Position numbers and translations under genes: made by a program
The notes under the pieces: model-generated
Seen by the model: the letters and a program-made list of their open reading frames with translations, nothing else
The model's database searches: none
Told to the model about the DNA's origin: nothing
Origin: UBA9732 sp963621975
Lineage (GTDB): Bacteria > Spirochaetota > Spirochaetia > Sphaerochaetales > Sphaerochaetaceae
DNA: 64,000 bases
Assembly (NCBI GenBank): GCA_963621975.1
Contig: CAVFGI010000004.1
Span: 22,265-86,264 of the forward strand
Direction of reading: 5' to 3'
Shown here: piece by piece, positions 61,793-64,000 of the stretch
Position numbering within the stretch: position 1 is the stretch's first letter
Layout: each line of letters begins with the position of its first letter

Positions 61793-62332
61793 TTATTTCT
61801 TACCAGACTTTCCGCTCTTGGAGCGAACGTGCTCTGTATCGTACTTAATACCCTTGCCTTTGTAAGGTTCAGGCTTTCTAAGACTACGAATATCGGCTGC
61901 AACCTGACCAACAAGCTGCTTATCAATTCCTGCAACGTTAATTTTGTTAGGAGTCTCAAGAGTAACCTTGATACCTTCAGGAATGACAAACTCAATGTCG
62001 TTAGCGAAGCCAAGAGTCAAAACAAGGTTCTTCTGCTGAAGTTCAGCCTTATAACCAACACCAACAATCACAAGGTTCTTCTGGAATCCTTCGGAAACGC
62101 CAATAACCATGTTGTGAATCAACTGTCTTGTGAGACCATGAGCAGCTTTTGTAGCCTTCTCTTCGTTCTCTCTTGTTACAACAATCTGGTTCTCGCCAAT
62201 CTCAACATGGATAGCTGGCAAAATAACCTGGGAAAGTTTTCCCTTTGGACCTTCTACGGTAATAACTCCGTCTTTGATGGAAGCCTTGACCGTCTTAGGC
62301 ACATCAATTGGTAATCTACCTATACGAGACAT
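61793..62332 (-). CDS. rplF: Ribosomal protein L6
   Basis: 179 residues starting MSRIGRLPIDVPKTVKASIK, with the two repeated L6 folds and C-terminal RKPEPYKGKGIKYDTEHVRS. Located at the factor-binding site. Confidence 0.98.
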   Translation of the reverse strand: MSRIGRLPIDVPKTVKASIKDGVITVEGPKGKLSQVILPAIHVEIGENQIVVTRENEEKATKAAHGLTRQLIHNMVIGVSEGFQKNLVIVGVGYKAELQQKNLVLTLGFANDIEFVIPEGIKVTLETPNKINVAGIDKQLVGQVAADIRSLRKPEPYKGKGIKYDTEHVRSKSGKSGKK

Positions 62333-62345
62333 AGTTAACCACCTT

Positions 62346-62744
62346 TTACCAAATTGAGCAAATCAGCTCACCGCCGACCAACTGCTCAGATGCCTTCTTG
62401 CCAGTAATTACACCGCAGGAAGTCGAAACGATGACAATGCCATAGCCATTGTAAACACGTGGCATTTCTCTATATCCAGAGTAAACACGACGACCAGGAG
62501 TTGAAATTCTCTCAATGCCGTGGATGACAGGATTTTGACTATCATCATACTTCAAGAATACGCGAAGAAATGTGGCACCGTCTTTGGTGACTTTCTTAAA
62601 ATTCTTAATATAGCCTTCATTCTTCATGATTTTAACAATCTGAAGTTTAAGCTTTGAATTAGAAACATCTACTTTTTCATGCTTAGCCAAACTAGCATTT
62701 CTGACTTTTGTCAGCATATCAGCAACAGGATCACTTACTGCCAT
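62346..62744 (-). CDS. rpsH: Ribosomal protein S8
   Basis: 132 residues: VSDPVADMLTKVRNASLAKH, PGRRVYSGYREMPRVYNGYG and the C-terminal STSCGVITGKKA. In other bacteria S8 also represses the spc operon by binding its mRNA. Confidence 0.98.
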   Translation of the reverse strand: MAVSDPVADMLTKVRNASLAKHEKVDVSNSKLKLQIVKIMKNEGYIKNFKKVTKDGATFLRVFLKYDDSQNPVIHGIERISTPGRRVYSGYREMPRVYNGYGIVIVSTSCGVITGKKASEQLVGGELICSIW

Positions 62745-62754
62745 TTCTGCACTC

Positions 62755-62940
62755 CTACCAACTGGATTTGGTTACGCCAGGAATCTGACCTTCGCTGGCA
62801 AGCTTTCTGAAGCAATGTCTGCACATGTCAAACTTGCGCATATATCCACGGGGTCTTCCGCAGATTCTGCAACGGCGAACAGTTCTTGTACTGAACTTCG
62901 GTTCTCTCTGCGCCTTAACAATCATTGACTTTTTTGCCAT
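62755..62940 (-). CDS. rpsZ: Ribosomal protein S14, zinc type
   Basis: 61 residues with two Cys pairs (CRICGRP and CRHCF), the short zinc-binding S14 form found in spirochaetes, Firmicutes and others, instead of the 100-residue zinc-free form. Confidence 0.97.
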   Translation of the reverse strand: MAKKSMIVKAQREPKFSTRTVRRCRICGRPRGYMRKFDMCRHCFRKLASEGQIPGVTKSSW

Positions 62941-62952
62941 ATTCTACACCCC

Positions 62953-63504
62953 TTATTTGCTGAACGGCATACCCAACTTCTTAAGTAGGGCAAAACCTTC
63001 CTCGTCTGTCTTGGCTGTGGTTACAATTGCAACGTTCAAACCACTGACACGAACGATTTTATCGTAATCAATCTCTGGGAAAATAATCTGTTCAGTAATT
63101 CCCAGGGCATAGTTTCCATGACCGTCAAATGCGTTTGGCTTAACGCCCTTGAAGTCCTTAACACGTGGAAGAGCAATGCAAATCAGCCTTTCAAGGAAGA
63201 ACCACATATTGTCGCCTCTAAGGGTGACCATGGCGCCAATTTCCATTCCTTCACGAAGTTTGAAGTTAGCAATTGACTTTCTTGCCTTTGTCTTAACAAC
63301 ATGCTGACCAGTAATCTGTTCAAGCTCTTTGACTGTAGCTTCCAAATACTTCTTGTCCTGAATTGCGTCACCAACACCAGCGCTGACAACAATCTTTTCA
63401 AGAGCAGGAATCTGCATCTTTGAAGTGTACTGAAAATCCTTAAAAAGTTCAGGAGCAACTTCCTCAAGATACTTTCTCTTTAAGTTTGGTACGAACTTTT
63501 CCAT
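62953..63504 (-). CDS. rplE: Ribosomal protein L5
   Basis: 183 residues: VPNLKRKYLEEVAPELFKDF, KARKSIANFKLREGMEIGAM and NYALGITEQIIFPEID. Binds 5S rRNA. Its ATG overlaps the rplX stop by one base. Confidence 0.98.
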   Translation of the reverse strand: MEKFVPNLKRKYLEEVAPELFKDFQYTSKMQIPALEKIVVSAGVGDAIQDKKYLEATVKELEQITGQHVVKTKARKSIANFKLREGMEIGAMVTLRGDNMWFFLERLICIALPRVKDFKGVKPNAFDGHGNYALGITEQIIFPEIDYDKIVRVSGLNVAIVTTAKTDEEGFALLKKLGMPFSK

Positions 63505-63812
63505 CAGATTGCCTCTCCGGTCTTCTTTGCATAGCGGACTTTCTTTCCACTTTCATCAATCTTGTAACCAACTCTGCTTGTTTCTCCGCTCTTATTTACA
63601 ACAAGAGCAACATTTGAAACGTGGATTGGAGCTTCAATCTTTACAATTCCGCCCTGATCCTGCTGGTTCCTCTTCTTCATGGCCTTGGAGACCATGTTGG
63701 CACCCTGAACGTAAACTCTTTCGTTCTCTGGGTCAACCTTAATGATCTTGCCGGTGACACCTTTGTCTTTTCCAGCAATAATCTTGACTGTGTCGTTTTT
63801 CTTCAGTCTCAT
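63504..63812 (-). CDS. rplX: Ribosomal protein L24
   Basis: 102 residues with the KOW motif near the N-terminus (VKIIAGKDKGVTGKIIKVDP). AGGAG precedes ATG. Early assembly protein of the large subunit. Confidence 0.97.
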   Translation of the reverse strand: MRLKKNDTVKIIAGKDKGVTGKIIKVDPENERVYVQGANMVSKAMKKRNQQDQGGIVKIEAPIHVSNVALVVNKSGETSRVGYKIDESGKKVRYAKKTGEAI

Positions 63813-63821
63813 ACGGCTCTC

Positions 63822-64000
63822 CTACAACACTTCCGGTGCAAGGGAAACGATCTTCATGTACCCGTCTCTCAACTCACGAGCAACCGGCCCAAAGATACGC
63901 TTTCCGCGTGGGTTATTGTTGGCATCAATGACAACACATGCGTTATCATCGAACCTGATGTATGTACCGTCAGGTCTGCGGTATTCCTTCTTTGTTCTGA
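63822..64000 (-). CDS. rplN: Ribosomal protein L14 (5' end outside window)
   Basis: The minus-strand frame open to the window edge encodes the C-terminal 58 residues of L14: starting near RTKKEYRRPDGTYIRFDDNA, then VVIDANNNPRGKRIFGPVAR, ending LAPEVL and TAG. It lies nine bases before the rplX start, in the normal operon order. Confidence 0.96.
   Translation of the reverse strand, partial: RTKKEYRRPDGTYIRFDDNACVVIDANNNPRGKRIFGPVARELRDGYMKIVSLAPEVL

Overview
The window is 64 kb of a low-GC (about 40% by eye) bacterial chromosome, densely coded, with no mobile element, CRISPR array or rRNA seen. The best guess is a gut-type member of Spirochaetota (Treponema or Sphaerochaeta-like). Reasons: a SpiroCoCo-like coiled-coil membrane protein between der and grpE, lipoproteins with FVSC lipoboxes, solute-binding-protein signal peptides ending in YANG, a zinc-type S14, and a homopolymeric G tract in front of an outer-membrane-type gene. 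This placement is inference; no marker was compared with a database.

Layout. 1-8.4 kb: the end of a ribose/galactose-type (CUT2) ABC transporter, two LacI-type regulators and two separate pairs of Gfo/Idh/MocA oxidoreductase plus TIM-barrel sugar isomerase, one pair on each strand. 8.5-25.6 kb: a carbohydrate locus with a CUT1 ABC importer preceded by a phosphodiesterase, GH4 and GH36 alpha-galactosidases, a GH105 unsaturated uronyl hydrolase, a KDPG aldolase with a 2-hydroxyacid dehydrogenase, two M20 hydrolases and a DeoR-type regulator. Five promoters here share a TCGCTCA-type site, so these genes look like one regulon, probably for alpha-galactosylated pectin or rhamnogalacturonan fragments. 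25.6-25.9 kb: a gene-free stretch with two related hairpins and two tandem structured repeats whose stems covary. 25.9-38.5 kb: tldE-tldD, tRNA-Ala(GGC), a ParB-like/DUF4032-type protein, a phosphoesterase, an alpha/beta hydrolase, lacZ, then a thyA operon holding a dihydrofolate reductase fused to an NrnA-type DHH phosphoesterase, a second NrnA and surE. 38.5-46.5 kb: one leftward gene cluster der, HAD phosphatase, coiled-coil protein, grpE, dnaK, dnaJ, rlmB-like. 46.6-50.4 kb: a GerMN protein, then tlyA, ymdB and rny. 50.5-55.7 kb: a three-gene surface operon (barrel-like protein and two lipoproteins) with a G9 tract in its leader. 55.8-64 kb: the end of the S10-spc-alpha ribosomal operon, from rplN to rplQ, with secY, rpmJ and rpoA.

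The regions most worth following up are the tandem covarying elements next to tldE (25.7-25.86 kb), the G-tract-controlled surface operon, the DHFR-NrnA fusion, and the TCGCTCA regulon.
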